Assembly (NCBI RefSeq): GCF_963422355.1
Contig: NC_085100.1
Span: 2,554,068-2,618,067, forward strand
Source: Corticium candelabrum
Taxonomy: Eukaryota; Porifera; Homoscleromorpha; Homosclerophorida; Plakinidae
Length of the DNA: 64,000 bases
Reading direction: 5' to 3'
The notes beneath the pieces were generated by a model. It made no database searches. It worked only from the letters and a program-made list of their open reading frames with translations, and was not told the DNA's origin. Shown in pieces: positions 18,574 through 31,600 of the stretch. Position numbers and translations under genes: made by a program. Position 1 is the stretch's first letter. The number at the start of each line of letters is the position of its first letter.

Positions 18574-19657
18574 CAGAATGAGACTGAGAATACAGAGTGA
18601 CTTGCCATTGTTTGTATTAAGTGGTACAAGTAAGAAACCACGTGTTCATAGTGTGAGATGGCCTACTTTTTAGTGCTTTAGTAATTTAATATTGTGACTT
18701 GCAGAGGATTTATAATCATGATGATAATACTGTAGTAGTTGCATTCTGTTTACTGACTACATTACAGTGTCATCTAGAAGAATCAATTGCAATATTGCAA
18801 TTTTAATTTTTAGAAGAATTTATTGAAGGTTATTTGCTTTCACGTTGATACATTGGTAAATGTAGGCTTTATTCAGTAAATTTCCATTCAACAGTATGCT
18901 GGCACACTGGCCTGTACGGCTGACAGGTTGTTGATTTTTTGTTCATTTGAACGTTAGGAGCAGACGCAGATCCATCATATTTGTGTAAAGCTCGAATATT
19001 GCTGTAGCTATAGGTCAAGCAATTGCTCGTGCATGTGCACCTGCTGCAGTTTGGGAAGTGATCAGTTAGACGGTGCTGATTGTACTTACAGTACAGACGT
19101 TCTGCATACAAGATGTACTTACAATTACCTGTCTACTAGGCATAATTTCTATTTTCAGTGTGACACACGCGAAAATTCTCACGGGTAACTAAAACATGAC
19201 GCAGCCTCGTGGGGGAATATCACACAATGGCCTGCAGCCTTTCATACATTACAACGTTACGCTAGGCAATAGAAGATCAGAGCACTTCTGACTCTCTCTG
19301 TAGATAACTCTGACGTGAACTATCAATTCCCTTTGCTTAGTATTCCAATCTGCGGTGTTTGTGAGAAAGATGAGATTCTCTCTAGTTAGGCTCTACGTTT
19401 GTTTGGTGGTGGGTGTTTTCCACCATTGACTCATGACGTGTTCTGCGCAGGAGTTGTCTGTGTAGGATTGACCCTTTGGTATTAAATTGCCGAGGCTCCT
19501 TGCGATCGGTTTCAACTTCATATTGCGTAAACTAGCAAAGTCCAAGTGTGACCTTCTACTCTGCCAGAGTTAGCGTTGCCAGTGTGAGTAACAATAGGAG
19601 TGATCTCCAGCTCTAGTCAAAGGTTCACAGGTTTGCTGCAGCTGTAGAGCATTCGCA
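18574..19657. other. Intergenic region upstream of Bark-like gene 1; repeated upstream of gene 2
   Basis: No coding exon recognised. Long stretches are conserved at 43849-44974, for example around 18950-19140 and 19300-19500, so it belongs to the duplicated unit. It presumably holds the promoter of the receptor gene. Confidence 0.5.
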
Positions 19658-22600
19658 ATGGCAAACCAACAGTCTTCAAGGTGATTTGACTTGTCTAAAT
19701 GATACCATTTTACAATGCAAGTTACAAATTAATGAACTTTCAGGCCAACTTGTCGAGTCCACATTAGTTTAGACTAAAATTGTTGTGTGTTTTGCGACTT
19801 GAGTAGCTGCACGTGAGCACGTTCTCATTTGACTCAACATTTGTTTTGATCAGGCTACGACTGGTTTGGGTTGCAGCAGTCTCGGTACTCTGTCAAGGTA
19901 ACAAACTTAGCTACGTTTTAGACGATTATGATATGGTAAAGTGCTACAAATAGTGTGCAGTGGAACTGAGACGAATATCGGTGGGACATACTCTTCGAGT
20001 TACACTCTAACGCAAATCAATGGATCATACGCTGTCACCAAAGATCTTGTAGTGAGTAAGGGAGCCACAGTAACAATAGAGGCTGGTGTAGTCCTCAATT
20101 TCCAGGCAAGAGTTCGTCTGATCGTCAATGGCACACTCATTGCTAAAGGATCAAAGGAAGCTCCTATTGTTATGTACCATAATGCTACAATTGGTACCGA
20201 CACAGGACTCATACGTCTGGTGGGAGGTAAGAATTTGAGAGAAGGTCGTGTTGAGGTGCTAAATGGTCAGAACTGGGGGACAGTATGTGATGATTATTGG
20301 AACACAGACAATGCAAAGGTTGTTTGTAGACAACTTGGATTTGGAAATCCAATCGAAGCGTCCACACGACGCTTTGGTTCAGGGTCTGGCGTTTTTGAAT
20401 TAAACAATGTGAATTGTGATGGTGTGGAGAATTCGTTGCTAGACTGTCGTGCCGACCAATGGAACAGCAGTAAATGCAAACACTCGGAAGACGTGGGCGT
20501 CGTTTGTGGAGCAGGTAGTGTTGGATTCTGGGGTGGCATTGTGTTTGCCAACGAAAGTGTGACCGGAACAGTTGAACGTAGCGCATGGAAGTACCACAGT
20601 AATAGCGTACTTGAGAATGTTGAGATCATGAATGCTGGTGTGGCTATTGATACTATCAGACGATCCCAACCAGACCTTCAAGTGCCGGCGATCACCATCA
20701 TGACTGCCAGTCCATCAGTCACCAATGTGACTATTATGCATAACAGACAGGTCGGAGTTCATTTGAATGCAGTTCACGGAAATGTCAAATTTGTTGGTTT
20801 ATCGATTAAAAACAGCACAAGTAGTGGCATTACTGGATCGTGTTCTTGGCAGTTTGCATGCATTAGTTGCCAGGTAACTGTCCGTGGTGGCAGTGGTATT
20901 GATGTCACTAGGATACCTCTAAATCTTGATCTCCCTGATGTTGCTATGGTTCAAAGTTATTCTTTGGATTATAAAGGCTCTGCATCAAGCAATGTTCAAT
21001 CATTCAGTGTTGGGACCGATGGCTTTTACGTCAATTTCACTGAAGCTAGTGCTCGAACAAACTATTACATTAGAGGTTTTGAAACAATGCCTGGTTATGG
21101 ACTCTCAATTTTTTTCCAACGTTTGAAATTAAACAGAAACAGTATCAGAATAATTGATGGTGTAACTGGACAGCAAGTGTTGTATTGGTGGTATCGCTCT
21201 GCTATTCCGTCTGGAAGCTTATCTCTTACTTCTCATCAGTTGCTATTCTTTATTGACACGGATTACAGCTACGTTACAACAGGAGATATTTTTGCCTATA
21301 TAGCACCATACAAACTGAGTAAGACACTAGTTTTGTATCTGACTGTATTTGTTTCATGTGCAATTTGTCTGCGTGTTAGGTGATCGTCTAGTCTCTATCG
21401 ACAACAGTTTTGTCGGTAGAGTTGATGGTTTAAACAGCTTGTCGTCAGGAATTCGCTTGGCAGGATCTCTGGGAATTGTACACATTACCAGGTGTCGTGT
21501 GTTGGCCGCAAGAAGCAGTGGCATTCAGTTAAGTGGATCTGCTAGTGATGTGGTAGTATCAACTACAAGAGTAATCAATGGCACAGCAGCAGGTTCTGGT
21601 GTGGACCTTAATGGTGTTTATCTGAGTTTGTTAGATTTGTCTGAAGTGCATATTGAGGGATACAATTATGGAGTGAATGCAAGGACAGACAGCCAAGCTA
21701 ATATCTCAATAAACAACTCACAGTTCAGGCGAAATCGCTACATTGGAGTGTATGTTAGGTGGTCACAACCATACATCTACAATTGGCCTCTGCTTTCTAA
21801 CCAAAACTTAGAAATCACTCGTTCTACATTTGCAGATACTGTCACTAATCAAGGCTTATATGTTTATGCGTACGACTGGTACACAACTGCAAGTAAACGA
21901 GTTCAAATTTCTGACAACTTGTTTGAAAGGAATATGGGTGGTCTGTATTATGGACATGGCAGCCGTCATGTGACCAGCAACATACTAAGGAATACTTTCA
22001 TCGACAATAATGGTGGTTGTTGTTCTGGAGCAATGTATGTTTCACCTCAATTCTACAATCCCAATTATCCACTATGGGTGGACATCATTGATGGAAACCA
22101 GTTCTTACGTAATTCAGGAGAGTATGTCGTCAAACTGCAGACTTCGACATCATTTAGTTCCTCTTATCAACTGGGTTCTGTGGTGGTATTCAGAAATAAC
22201 AACATATCAGATAGCTCTGTTTTGCAATCTACAGTGTCAAACACTCGAAAGTCAACTCCACATGCTGTTCTTGATATTGTGGGTACCATGTTTGTGACTG
22301 CTTACCACAACAGATTTCATAACCCAAATGCTACGTTTGACCTAGCACTGCAAGCTGAAAGCATTTCATCTTTGGATCAAATCAATATTACACTAAACTG
22401 GTGGGGTACAGCTGATGAAGTGAAAATTCAAGAGCGAATATTTGACTTTGATGACAGAAACAATTTGGCTGTTGCCAGATATTTTCCATTCTTACTTTCT
22501 TCTTCACTTTCTGATGTAGCAAATTCTACTCATCCGAAGATGAACACTTCATTTATTAATGCTAACAATGAAATAGGAGGACAGTTGGCAGAAAATATAA

Positions 22601-25600
22601 CTCTTGTGGCCTTCCGTGGCCCGTATATTGTTACACGTGATGTTACTGTATTGCCAGCTGCTGTATTGACTATTGAGGCGGGCACTGAGTTGAGATTTCA
22701 ACCAAATGTGGGAATGCTGGTTGAAGGTCAACTGTTGACTAAAGGCTTACCCAATCAACCGGTTATATTCACTCGCTTTCAAAGCTCAAGTTTTCACAAT
22801 AATGGATTGTTAATTGTACGGTTCAGAGATGGAAGATATTATAGCACAAGAGCTTATGGGATTCTAGAGTTGAACATTGAAGACACGTGGTACTCGGTAT
22901 GTCTGAACTCTGAACAACGTCCTGACTACACGTCTATGTCTGCATTAGCTAAGGTTGTTTGTATGCAACTTGGTTATGACAGTGGTTACTTGAGCACCAC
23001 TCACTGGTATCCCACTTTGGGCAAATCTGTTGTACTCAACTTCTGGTGTCCTCACAATGCTTCTGTGGTCAGTGACTGTACGTTTAATAGAAGCTTCTAT
23101 TCAGCACAGTCAGACTGCCTTCGTGTTGCTTATCCCTCTTGTTACAGATCAAATTCATACCAACAATCTTCAGGATACCATTGGTCAGGAATTCGATTTG
23201 CTCCTACTAGTTCTGTTCCTTTAGCTAATGGTGTACATCAAGTTCCCATGTCACGACTGAGGTATACTGAGATCATTGGTGCCGGTCAGTGGACCTACAA
23301 GACTGTTCCTGCTATACAAGCATACTTTAGACCTCCAGAGACAATTGGTGTAACAATAAGAGATTGTGCTTCTACAGGAATGGAAGTTAGCTATTTGCAT
23401 GAAGAGGCTAGAATTACTGGTTTGACAGTTGTGAACAGCAGGGGAGATGGTGTATCTGTGAGAAGACCAAGTGGGAAAAACTTGACCATTGATGCAATAA
23501 CAGTTCATAATGTGACTGGCTATGGCATTCGAGTATATCGTTACAGTTCATCCCTCAATGGCAACACAGACTTTCAGTCTATTTGCTCAGATGTACACAA
23601 CATATCCATAGATCCTGAAAATGGAGCTTATATTGGCATGTCTCAAGATGAACATTTACCTGGAATCACTTGTAGTGTTGTTTTATATGGTCCTCCTAAC
23701 ACAATTCTTTCTGTTCGATTGGTGACCTTGAGACTATATAATGATGATCGTCTCACTTTGAGAAATGGACCATTATCTTCTAGCCCTTCATGGCTGTCAT
23801 TTAGTGGCTACCGTTCATCACTGAATGATCCATATCTTTCTTCTGGAAATGTTATTTTTGTAGAAGTCAGAACTGGAGGAAAGACTGGTGCTCCTGGGTT
23901 TAGTTTACACGTAGAAGCTCTCTCGTCTGCTCCTGTAGAACCGTTTGTCCACATTGTGAACAGTGCTGTAACCTCTAGTAGATATGGTGTTTACATTGGC
24001 TCACTCTATGATGACACTTTGATACACAACGTTACCATTGTTGACTCTACTCAACATGGTATTTATGTGTCATCACAATATGGCTTGTTGACTGTTTCTA
24101 AATGTCATGTGATCAATTCAAGAAGCACTGGAATTTATCATTCGTATGGTCGAAAGCCAATGAAGTTCATAGATAATCGACTTACAAACAACTCTCAGGG
24201 GATGTTTATACGTCCATACTATTACTATCATGACAGATGTGGCGTTCAAGTTGTAGGAAATGTAATAGTAGGTTCAAACAGAGAGGGATTGTATATCAAT
24301 GCAGATGGAAGGAGCTCTTCTAATACACAGAATAAGTGTCCATGGGAAGTTTCAAATAATTTATTTGAATACAACAATGATGGCTTGCTGGCTTACTCAT
24401 ACAATCAGAGAGGTTTGCATTATGCATTGAATTTTACTGAAAATGTGTTTAATGCCAATAATGGCACAGCATTGAGACTAGACAGACGAGGCGACTGGTA
24501 TGGGTTGATTACTGCTAATCAGTTTCATCATCATGCAAGCCGAACTGGAGGATCTGTTTTGGTGGAGGGAAGAGTTGAAGCACTGAATGTAACAGGTAAC
24601 ACTTTCAAATGGAACGGTGGCAAGTATGTAGTGAGACTAGCGTTGCTCAACTTCACTTCATTTCCTGTCATTTTCAGCAGTAATGAATTGTCAAATAACT
24701 ACATCAACGAAACAGATACAATACCATTGGATAATCGGTCTGCCGTTTTGGTAGTTGGAATGTCAGATAAAGTTTTGATGAGAGATAATGTGTTTGATAA
24801 TCCCGAGTCTCTGTTTGAGTTAGGAGTTGAGCTTCCTGTACAAAGTTCTACTGATCACACGATAGACGTTAGCTACAACTACTGGGGTACTGTAGATGAA
24901 AATAGAATTCGGGATCGAATTCATGACTTTGGCTACTGTTCTCGCTTGGCATCAGCAGATTTCTTTCCATATTTAACATCTGCAGTTGGGCTTCCAGTCT
25001 CCTCAACTATTTCTCGTACTACTGACATTGTCCGTCCTAATAGTATTATTAGAGGACGAGTGTTGGCAGACACAGTTATACCTTTATCTTATAGCCCATA
25101 TGTTGTAACTGGAGATATATCTGTGTTACCTGGGAGGAAGCTTACCATTGAGGCAGGAGTTGAACTGCGGTTTAGTCATAATACTGGCATCCTGGTAGAG
25201 GGACAATTGGTAGCCAATGGAACTGATGCTGAGTCTATTAGAATGACAGATGACAGCTTTTTTGGTCTGAGCATTCGAATAGTAGGTGGACTGACGTTGC
25301 TTGAGGGCAGAGTGGAACTGTTTTACAATGGAATCTGGGGTCCCATATGTGTTGTTCAGAACCCTAATGGAAGGTATTATCGGACTAATCATGACTACTA
25401 CAATACTCAAGTTGTCTGCCGTGAACTTGGACATTATGCAAACTATCGATTTCCCTTCTCAGATCCATCATTTGGATTGTCTAGTAATCCAGCCTGGTTG
25501 GGACATGTACTTTGTAGGGGAAATGAAGCTTCTTTGAGACAATGCACAAACTATGTCTTACAACAGTCTGACTGCCCATATGGACAGCTAGTGGCAAGGT

Positions 25601-28600
25601 GTAGCGACACAGGGCTCACTTCTGCAAGCAGAGATTTGCCTTTATTGCATTGGACTGGATTGCGATTTGCAGGCAGTGATCAGGAGATATCGACTATGAG
25701 GAACGTATTAATTGAAAGAGCAGGAATAGCCAACAGAGAGCAAACTCCTGCTATTCATATAGTGGGAAGGGAAGTTTATTTTTCTAAAGTACATGTAACT
25801 GACAGCTCATGGACTGGAGTAACAGTGACAAACTCACCATCAGTCCAACTGTCTAATTGTCACATTTCAAGAAATGATGGTAGTGGTGTTCGACTGGTCA
25901 ATATGCCTGCTAGCTCAGTAAGAGGACTAACAAGCAAAGAGAACTCTAATCACGGGTTGTCACTGTCAGTAGATAGCCTACTACAGAGATTGTGGAACAT
26001 ACCTGTACCATCAAGTCATATTGTTGACATTTGCTCATATAACAACATTCCATTATCAACTTCAATGCCTTTTTATCTGAGATTCAATGCTGATCCTATA
26101 CAGAGAAATGGAGGATATCGCACGTGTACTGCATCTATTCAATCTGATGCACAGCATGTTGTATCTGTACACATACTGGCTATCAAATTTAGAGAAACAA
26201 GTTCATATGTGACTGTGGATGGCAAAGATGTATACAGAAGGAGGGCCGTTCCATCTAACTTTCCTCTTCATTACACTGCATCAGTAGGATCATCTGTGAG
26301 GGTGCTAGTGTCAGCATACTTATACGACTATAACTATGAGCTTGATGAAAACTTCTTTCTAGCATACATACAGCGCCATCACACAGGTAAGTGAGTAAAT
26401 TGCATGTTGTAGTCATTTGTTTGTGTTTCTTTTTTCTTATATAAATTCTTGATTTACTCATTTCCTTCTGGTTGCCATGCTGTAGTTGGTCTTTGAGTTT
26501 AACTTTTGCAACTAGTATTGCTGATTAGGTTTGTCAAACTTTACGTCTCATTACTTCACGGGTTTGTCTTTGACTGACAACTCACTGTCCGGATTGGCCA
26601 TAAACTCTAGCTTGAGCAGTTATGAACGATTTGACGTAACACTTCTGAATTCCATTGTGACCAATAACAAGTGGAACGGCATTGATGTCAATACAACATG
26701 CAAGGGAATTCCCAACTATGGTTCTAATGTGCATACGTTTGATATCCAACGAAATTTCATCTCACAAAACGGACAGTTTACCACTGCCACGTATGGCTCT
26801 CGGTCTGCTGGTATTGCAATGCATATTGATCGATCAAATGTCATCATACAGAACAATGCATTTTGGAAAAACAAAGGAGGAGCAGTGAGTTTGAAGCTCG
26901 ACTCTGATGTCCATAAGAGCAATGTCTATCTGTTTGATAACGACATTGAATGGAACACGGCAGGTCCTACAGTCAGTTTATCTGGAAGTAACGGTACGTC
27001 TGGTCCTTTAGTGTACATAGTTGGCAACAGAATCAGTCATAATTCAGCTGGAATTCAATACGACACACTGTCAATAGATAACATCGCTGCCAATGTGGTC
27101 AGGAATATTTTCTTCAATGATACCAGTCGTCACGTTATAAGATGGATTGTGGGTTCACGGTCGTCTGTTGGTGGACAGCAATGTGTAGACAATACTCTAT
27201 ACCTCAACATTGGACAAAAGCCAAACTATCGGTGGAGCGTGTATGCTGATGGAGTCGGTCCTCAGTACATGCAAAATTTGTTTAGCAATCCATCCAATCT
27301 GTACGAGTTTGTGTCTGGAACGGATAGAGAACAAGGTCATCATGATGCTAGAAATAACTGGTGGGGCACATCAGACTTGACACAAGCTGAAGCAAGAGTT
27401 CGAGATAAGAATGATCTGTCAAGCTCAGCAATCGTAGATATTAAGCCAATTGACAGTTCCTGGGTGGCTCAATCAGGTATCAAGTTTTACTGAGGCTGGA
27501 GATTAAAAACTGATGTGACACGTCATGTCATTTTTGTCTTGCAGCTTGTCCATTCGGCTGGGTTAAGTATATTTCCAACTGCTACTTGTATGTGGGTGGT
27601 GCTCGGAGTTGGCACTTGGCTAATACTTTTTGCCAGGTGATAATCCTTCAGTTTAACTAGATTACGTTGGGGTAGTTTATCTTTGTATTGCAGGATCTCA
27701 GTTCTCAGTTGGCTAGCACCCATTCTAGTTCTGTAGATGGATTTTTGCAAAGTGTCTCACCAATACCATTTGGTCTGACCAGCCCGGGTGTCTGGTTGGG
27801 GCTCTTTCGTGCAGCAAATGACACCTGGCAATGGACAGATTTCAGTCCAGTTTACTACTCTTCATGGGCTGATGGTGGAATGGGGGTAACTACTGGACAA
27901 TGTCTAAAACTGGATACCACTGGTTGGCAATCTTTTGACTGTTCTTTGCCTTTTCCTTTTATTTGCAAGCAAGAGGCATCAAGTGAGTGATGAGTATTTG
28001 TTGATTTATTTATAGGAAATACTTGTGGTATTTGGACTTGATGGACTGTGTTTGCCTGTTTGACTTCTTTCCTTTGCCAACTTATTTTGTTAAATTGTAT
28101 TGTTGCAATGTACTGAGTATATGGATAAAAGAAGAACCACATGTAACAGACGAAACCTGACAGAGAATTGGTAGAGACAGACAAAATTAACTAATGGTTG
28201 TTTACTGCATAGGTGATTGTCCAAATGGTTGCTCACTGCATGGATCGTGTGACAGACAGACTCTGAGTTGTTTGTGCAATCGAGGCTGGAGTGGTGATGA
28301 CTGTAGTGAATTTCACTGTAATGATGTGAACAGCTGCTCGGGATATGGTTATTGTGTTGGACCCAATCAGTGCCGTTGCAGGGTTGGATGGAGAGTAAGT
28401 GTTGTTGTGTTCTTGTGTAATGGTCAAGCATAACTTCTTAAACGTTTAGGGTCGGGCTTGTACGACTACTTACTGCAGCTTGTACACAACTTGTCATGCC
28501 TGCAGTCGTCGGCCTGGCTGTGGATGGTGTGATGAACGGCAAGAGTGCATTCCTGGTCTGTCTGATAAGCCTGACAAGGAGCTTTGTGCCAGTTGGTTTT

Positions 28601-31600
28601 ATTACGCATGTTATTCTCCTGTCAGCAGCACTCAGTGTTCACCTAGAATCAGAGTGAGAATTCAGTGTTTGTGTTTGAGAGAGGTTGTGATGTAGTTGAT
28701 GTTTACAGAATATTGGCTGTGATGCTTCATGTGATTCCTCTGTACCAACGAGCAGCAATGAAACTTGCCAACATTGTCATGACATTGAAAACTGTTATCA
28801 TCAAAATGCTGTAAGATGACTTGTAGTATTGCTATAATGGTTAGTGTATTGTTATTAATTTAGAGTGCATGTCGCAGCTGGGATGAAGATCGCTGCCCGT
28901 ATGGTCGAGTTACACCTGACTATGGCCAAGGTTCACACGGTCCCAAAATCCCCAGTCACCTTCCATTTCCGTCATCTAATAATTTTCAGCCAGTGAAACG
29001 TCATGCTGGTAAACCTCACATTGACCGACGCTCTTCCGTTGACCTCTTTTCAGATATCAGAGTTGTTCAGCCAAATCAAGTGATTTTCAGAATGCTGGCA
29101 AAAATGACTGCAACAGGTAGTGATACAAACGAAGCTCTGTTTTTCACCAAACCACCAATACAATTGGTCCCTGGACGCATTCTGGCGAGCTCTCAAAGTG
29201 GAGGAATTTTAGACAAGGTTATTGCTGTGTCGTCTATTGGTACTTACCAAATTATCAAGACTATTCCTGCATCATTGGAAGACGTCATCAAGTATGCTGA
29301 CTTTACTGAACAAGTACAACTAACAAGTCTCATTCATAAGTCAGCCATAGAGCATCTTCCTGAACCGGATGCTCTACAGAACATCATTGGTGCCAACACT
29401 CCTTCTCTTGAAGGCGCACCAATTACATATGTTGTTCCAACAAATGTTGCAATCTACAAATGTGTTGGAGACTATAGCAGTGGAACATACATGATTGTGT
29501 TACCCAAACAATCGGCTGCTACTCTTGCACTTGACAATGGTGAAGGGATTGTAAGTATACAGAGCTCAGGATTTATAGAAATTGTGCAGTCTGTAACCTC
29601 ATCGGGTGGTCATACATTAGTTCACACAACTCTAGCTGATTGCACTCAATCAAGAGCTCCTGTACAAGTCAAGTTTGACATCACAACTACTGGCTCTTCT
29701 TCTACATCTGTCACTCCATCAATAACTGGACTTGGTGGTGATGGAACGTTGGGTTTGTTGATCTACAAAGACTATTTACCTTCTAGTTTAGACATTTCTG
29801 TTGGTGATGCTGTGGTTGGCCGTCCAAGTGGTCCATTGGCTGGTTATGTTAAGAGCTACTTTGACTCTGCAGACACTACTCTGACATACATTGAACTGGA
29901 TCCAACAAGCGGTATCGGAAGACCTGCATGTCGACCAGACGAGGATCTTGGTGTTGTTATTGGTGGAGGGTTGGGACCTGTTGTGATTGGAGCAGGTCTT
30001 GTTAATGTTGATGGTCTTGACATCGGCCCAATTGATGAATTTGACTCTGACACAGAAGGGACAATTGCAAAGACTTGGTGCAACAGAACAGGAACAACAC
30101 CATTTGTTCTTCATCAAATCATCCAATCTCAAGTATGTATGCCACGTATTTTCCACAGTAGCATTCAATAGACAATTTGTATATTTTACAGATTTCTACT
30201 GTAGGCGATTTGCAAGCTGAGCTAAAAGTTGCTTATGCCCCCGACCTTGTGATGACTCTGAGAAGCAATCACACTAGTCCTTTCCTGTCTAAGATTGGTT
30301 TTCAGTTTAGCGGTGAGGCAGTGCTGGGCACCAAGACAAAAGTCAATGTTGACTCAACAGGGTAACTTGTACATATCAGTCTCACAGTATGCAGCTATTG
30401 TAAACAATCATTTGTGTTTAGTTCAAGTAACTTTGTTGGGCCGGTAGGAATAGAGGCGACTCCTGCTTGGCACCAGTCGTCATCATTCTGTATAGACGTG
30501 GGTCCCATCTGCATTCCCGGTCGTCTTCTATTCTCTGCCAACTTTTCATTTGCTATTGATTATGCAGTAAGAATTTGATCTTGCATTTTGCTTGCTGATG
30601 GCCTACGTATAACAAATATCAATATCCCTGTCTTGTAGCTGGCTAGTTCTGCTCAATTTGCATTCACTCAGGAATATGAATCCACCGGGATATTGCAGGT
30701 GGGCATACAGTGGCGTACAAACATTGGGTATGAATACGACAAAACGGTGAGTCTTCCAATTTGAAGTTAATGTATTTGGCGTGTCCTATTCAATAGGTTG
30801 GTTAATATTAGGTAAATATGAAAGCTCATCAAGAGCTGCCTTCAGGAACATTTACCTCTAGCAGCCAAGCTACAGGTCGATCTGCTTCATTTACGGCAGC
30901 ATTAGTTCCTTCTCTTGGAATAGAATGGCCACTTACCTATACACTGCCTGACTACGTTGATACTAACGTTCCTGTTTTCATCGCGAGTAAAATTGGATCG
31001 AGTTTCATTGCCTCTTCTGTATCATCTTCATTCAGTGCAGACTTTCAGCCAAAACTGGTGGGTCGATGGAAAGCAAGTGAATGCACGGATGGCTGTGAAC
31101 TTGATCAAGTGAGCTGATGATTTGGTATTGATCAGGGCGTTTTGATTTACTTTAGTATGGCACTTCTGTAGAAACTGGGCGTAGATATCCTGGCAGGGAT
31201 TGAAGAGGTGGGTGCATTGAGCACTCTAGACTTGCGCTATCTCAAGTCTTCTAAGTCTCTTCAACCTTGGAAGTCAGCAGAACTCGTAGACGTCGTTACG
31301 GGCTTGTGTTTACAACAGTTGTCATCTTGTGCTTGCAATTGCCCTGGGAATGCCCCTTGTCAAAGCTATAGCACTGTCAACTTGTGTCAAGCTTGCGCAT
31401 GTGCCGGTACTCCATCTTGCTCATGTGTCCAACCTTGTCCTTCCGGTACAACAGAAGTCAAGGATATAACGGGGACGATTGGCTGTAAATGTCGTTGCTC
31501 AGACTTTGTATTCGCTGATTTGAGCATAAACGGCTCTTGCCAGGTAACTGTATCACATTTACTAAATTGGTCATTTGACTGAATATTCATGATGTCAACT

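Noticed and set aside
18869-19111. Minus-strand frame with several cysteines, also conserved near 44160-44380
   Set aside because: Conservation is explained by the tandem duplication; copy 2 does not keep the frame well and no domain is visible.
20209-20681. Open frames on the opposite strand of the receptor genes
   Set aside because: They are antisense shadows of conserved coding exons, with no splice logic or family match.
31131-31171. Earlier acceptor (tttag|TATGGC) for exon 16 of copy 1
   Set aside because: It runs into a stop in the required frame; the acceptor ctgtag|AAACTG at 31171/31172 keeps frame in both copies.
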